A stretch of 6,405 bases of DNA from Bacteroidota bacterium. Lineage in GTDB: Bacteria; Spirochaetota; Spirochaetia; JABMQR01. The translations under genes were made by a program, and so were the position numbers. Below the pieces are notes generated by a model that made no database searches, was not told the DNA's origin, and saw only the letters and a list, made by a program, of their open reading frames with translations. Where the stretch lies: the NCBI GenBank assembly GCA_013202335.1, contig JABMQR010000270.1:1-6405 (forward strand), in the 5' to 3' direction. Positions 5,255 to 6,405 of this stretch are shown here, piece after piece (position 1 is the stretch's first letter; the number at the start of each line of letters is the position of its first letter).

Positions 5255-6110
5255 CTAGAACCCCTATCTTTTTTGTGAGAAATGTTTCAGCAGAAAAAAC
5301 CGGATTAATATGATTAGTTACTTTAGTGCGGATTTCATTTTTAATAGCAGGGTGTTTTCTTGAGGCAAATATTTTCTCTGCTTTTGCTAAATCTTCTAAG
5401 GTATCTATTTCATACCAGGGTTTATGATCAAAAAAAACATTCTTAAGTGAAAGGCTGCCCTCATCAATCATCTCTGCAAAGACAGTTTCATAATAATCAT
5501 TTACTTTTCCGTCTGAAATATGTTTATCCAGCTGTTTTACTATACCGGACCAGGATTTTTTTGAGATACTGTAAATATTCACTGTCTTATATTTATGACC
5601 CTCATCCTCTTCTGCTGCTTTGTTGGATAAAAATGCCTTAACATATTTAAATTCATTAATTGTTACACAAGTTCCATTCATCCAGGGCTGCATCCTGGCA
5701 CTGGCAATTCTATCAGGAATAAGCATATCTTTTAAAAGAGATTTATCAAAAACCAGATCACTTTCTACCAATAAAAAAGGCTCATTAATTACGTTTCGGG
5801 CCATCCAAAGTGAATAAATATTATTAGTCGATTTATATTTAGGGCTGAAAACATATTCTATTTTCAAATCCCCGCTCTGATTACCCAGGAAATTCCTGAT
5901 GCAGTGTTCTAAATGCCCGGTTACAATAACAAGGCGTTTAAAGCCATGTTGTTTTAGATTGGAAATCAATCGCTCGAGGATTGAAGTTCCATTAACCATT
6001 GTTAAACATTTAGGCTCATTTTTGGTTAAAGGATACAGACGGCTGCCTGTTCCAGCTGCCAGAAGTAATGCTGTAGTTATACGTTCTTCAGAGAGAGTAA
6101 AAAAATTCAA
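5241..6110 (-). CDS. LicC/PntC-like sugar-nucleotidyltransferase-fold cytidylyltransferase
   Basis: The enzyme probably transfers CMP from CTP to a phosphorylated or phosphonylated amino-alcohol, giving a CDP-headgroup. Residues 17-36 carry the nucleotide-binding signature LAAGTGSRLYPLT followed by KCL, with Lys34 in NEPKCL. NNIYSLW (96-102), ESDLVFD with metal-binding Asp118, MNGT (144-147), and WYEIDT with Asp236 follow in the order typical of phosphocholine and aminoethylphosphonate cytidylyltransferases. The catalytic domain ends near residue 250; the remaining 40 residues are an extra tail that overlaps the next start. The start is TTG at 6110, supported by AAAAGGA (6124-6118) seven bases upstream; no in-frame ATG precedes the nucleotide-binding motif. 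It is the first gene of the operon. No convincing promoter was found upstream. Choline-phosphate, ethanolamine-phosphate, aminoethylphosphonate and inositol-phosphate substrates cannot be separated from sequence alone. Confidence 0.87.
   Translation of the reverse strand: MNFFTLSEERITTALLLAAGTGSRLYPLTKNEPKCLTMVNGTSILERLISNLKQHGFKRLVIVTGHLEHCIRNFLGNQSGDLKIEYVFSPKYKSTNNIYSLWMARNVINEPFLLVESDLVFDKSLLKDMLIPDRIASARMQPWMNGTCVTINEFKYVKAFLSNKAAEEDEGHKYKTVNIYSISKKSWSGIVKQLDKHISDGKVNDYYETVFAEMIDEGSLSLKNVFFDHKPWYEIDTLEDLAKAEKIFASRKHPAIKNEIRTKVTNHINPVFSAETFLTKKIGVLDVAK
5261..5265 (-). promoter_or_regulatory. Ribosome binding site inside the cytidylyltransferase gene for the PLP enzyme
   Basis: AGGGG on the minus strand lies six bases before the ATG at 5254 and inside the last codons of the upstream gene. 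It supports the overlapping start and translational coupling. Confidence 0.65.
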
Positions 6111-6117
6111 AATATAT

Positions 6118-6124
6118 TCCTTTT
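6118..6124 (-). promoter_or_regulatory. Ribosome binding site supporting the TTG start at 6110
   Basis: AAAAGGA on the minus strand is spaced seven bases from TTG at 6110. It is the reason for choosing this non-ATG start. Confidence 0.6.
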
Positions 6125-6218
6125 CGAAATGATTTGTATACTAAATGCAATATTTACATATAGCAGGAATTTTAAAAGCAGAAATGGGAAACCAAACTGA
6201 TTTTGCTATCAGCTTTAG

Positions 6219-6405
6219 TTAAGCATCCAAGAAACTCCAACCAATATACGATAGGGGCAGATGAGGAGTTAAGTTCTCTCCAGCATCTGTGGATTCCTTC
6301 ACAATTTCATGGTAGTACCCTTTGGTATCCTAACCAGCCATCGGTAGCAATCGTTGAACCTTCCCTTACGCATGCTTGAATAAAACCAACCAAGCTGTCT
6401 GCCGA
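6219..6405 (-). pseudogene. IS1595-type (ISXO2-like) transposase remnant, frameshifted
   Basis: From the window edge the minus strand reads ADSLVGFIQACVREGSTIATDGWLGYQ, which matches the region around the second catalytic Asp (near 6340-6342) of ISXO2-like DDE transposases, where TDGW.GY is characteristic. The frame then hits a stop. A second frame beginning near 6320 resumes with GYYHEIVKESTDAGENLTPH, the expected continuation, so a small indel has broken the gene and probably removed several codons. After TPH the sequence stops resembling the family and ends at a TAA at 6219-6221. The N-terminal part would lie outside the window. The catalytic Glu region is not recognisable, so this is a dead fragment. 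It ends about 110 bp upstream of the operon start. Confidence 0.6.

Noticed and set aside
5027..5278. Plus-strand 83-codon frame opposite the PLP enzyme and cytidylyltransferase
   Set aside because: It is antisense to two well-supported genes with clear motifs. Its hydrophobic AT-rich composition is what a complement of this region would give.
6125..6160. Possible operon promoter with TATACA as -10
   Set aside because: No acceptable -35 hexamer lies at 16-18 bp, so I do not list it as a feature.
6197..6212. CTGAT/ATCAG small stem upstream of the operon as a terminator
   Set aside because: It has only five pairs, with no T-run after it in either direction.

Overview
The window looks like a mobile-element-rich accessory region of an AT-rich bacterium, probably an anaerobe such as a firmicute or spirochaete. 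That taxonomic guess rests only on codon use and transposase type and is weak. Everything convincing is encoded on the minus strand, so genes read from high to low coordinates. From left to right there are two nested insertion sequences (about 1-3300), a short gene-free gap (3285-3493), a tight three-gene operon (3494-6110), and a decayed IS1595-type transposase fragment (about 6219-6405).

The nested insertions can be resolved almost to the base. The outer element carries an IS4/IS1634-like DDE transposase whose ATG is at 3225. A complete 2042-bp IS1634-family element (1162-3203) has landed in its eighth codon. The inner element has 17-bp perfect inverted repeats, is flanked by a 5-bp duplication (TCTGA on the plus strand) and encodes a 573-residue transposase. 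Removing it together with one copy of the duplication restores the outer frame, which has no other stop from its start to the window edge. The outer transposase has a good promoter overlapped by a 12-bp-arm palindrome. The inner one has a near-consensus promoter whose -10 box covers the first possible ATG, so translation may start at an inner ATG on an almost leaderless mRNA.

The operon is the functional payload. It encodes a LicC/PntC-like cytidylyltransferase, a PLP enzyme of the HisC/CobD group, and a membrane CDP-alcohol phosphatidyltransferase. The first two overlap by 14 bp and the third follows after 6 bp. Together they could make a polar lipid headgroup. The PLP enzyme would supply a phospho-amino-alcohol (for example phosphoethanolamine from phosphoserine, by analogy with CobD), the nucleotidyltransferase would activate it with CTP, and the membrane enzyme would transfer it to a lipid. 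An aminoalkylphosphonate substrate is an alternative. The substrate assignment is inference; the enzyme families are clear. The operon is bracketed by insertion-sequence material on both sides.
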